Shown piece by piece: positions 63,965 to 64,000 of a DNA stretch of 64,000 bases. The notes beneath the pieces are model-generated. The model saw only the letters and a program-made list of their open reading frames with translations, was not told where the DNA came from and ran no database searches. Within the stretch, counting starts at the first letter, position 1; every line of letters starts with the position of its first letter. Both the position numbers and the translations under genes were made by a program. This stretch comes from Planctomycetota bacterium (GTDB lineage Bacteria; Planctomycetota; Phycisphaerae; Phycisphaerales; UBA1924). Location of the stretch: NCBI GenBank assembly GCA_039819165.1, contig JBCBSM010000001.1:1550001-1614000 (forward strand), written 5' to 3'.

Positions 63965-64000
63965 GGGGTTTTTCTTGGATTTCGTGGATTCTCCGTGACG

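Overview
The window is about 70% GC and almost fully coding on both strands. It most likely comes from a planctomycete of the class Phycisphaerae. The main reason is a family of exported proteins ending in one or two short EF-hand/dockerin-like units (DxDGDGExxxFDFLxFQNxFDAG), a signature I associate with that group; taxonomy here is inference. Seven such proteins occur (2-949, 20128-20826, 23595-24623, 29746-31968, 48054-49853, 55453-57138, 59157-59966). They carry different N-terminal parts: FG-GAP repeats, a subtilisin protease with a PA14-like module, a Spondin_N-like domain, and unrecognised folds. No cohesin-like partner is visible.

Layout. 1-9 kb: end of an FG-GAP dockerin protein, membrane proteins, folE2, a repeat-rich exported protein and a thioredoxin-like lipoprotein. 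9.9-13.5 kb (minus): translationally coupled acyl-CoA carboxyltransferase, ATP-grasp ligase and M14-peptidase lipoprotein. 13.5-20.8 kb: SRPBCC protein, TlpA-like protein, AhpD-like protein, aspS, DUF4198 protein, PhzF enzyme and a dockerin gene broken by one TAG. 20.8-25.4 kb (minus): LemA/M48 pair, dockerin protein and SDR enzyme. 25.4-29.7 kb (plus): solute-binding protein, pyruvate kinase and orphan DNA methyltransferase. 29.7-38.5 kb: dockerin subtilase, CPBP protease divergent from and overlapping trpC, a cysteine-less thioredoxin-fold protein with a GGGN tail, a strong bidirectional terminator, and ppdK. 38.6-45.2 kb: pabB-NUDIX pair, then a glycan locus (GT2, a domain-swapped HldE-like protein, GT4) and a PilZ protein. 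45.3-55.3 kb: HU-like protein, LOG protein, folC, FG-GAP dockerin protein, two membrane proteins, orphan nuoF, VOC protein, epimerase and AIM24 protein. 55.4-64 kb: dockerin protein of lower GC, outer-membrane barrel, YcgR-like PilZ protein, Spondin_N dockerin protein, VOC protein, an AT-rich HEPN-like gene, HPPD and a DUF58 protein.

Metabolic links. folE2, pabB with a NUDIX enzyme, and folC make three or four folate-pathway genes scattered through the window. Pyruvate kinase and PPDK together allow PEP/pyruvate interconversion in both directions. Four-base start/stop overlaps recur (4770, 10748, 11695, 39963, 41592) and mark the tightest operons. Apart from the HU-like protein no DNA-binding regulator was recognised. 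No rRNA, tRNA, CRISPR array or transposase was seen. No gene-free stretch exceeds about 280 bases; the longest (19854-20127 and 8693-8915) are discussed with their flanking genes.

Most unusual items: the HldE-like protein with swapped domain order and a damaged kinase motif; the AT-rich HEPN-like island at about 60.75-61.59 kb; the cysteine-less thioredoxin with a GGGN tail; the amber-interrupted dockerin gene; and the coupled carboxyltransferase/ATP-grasp/M14 operon.
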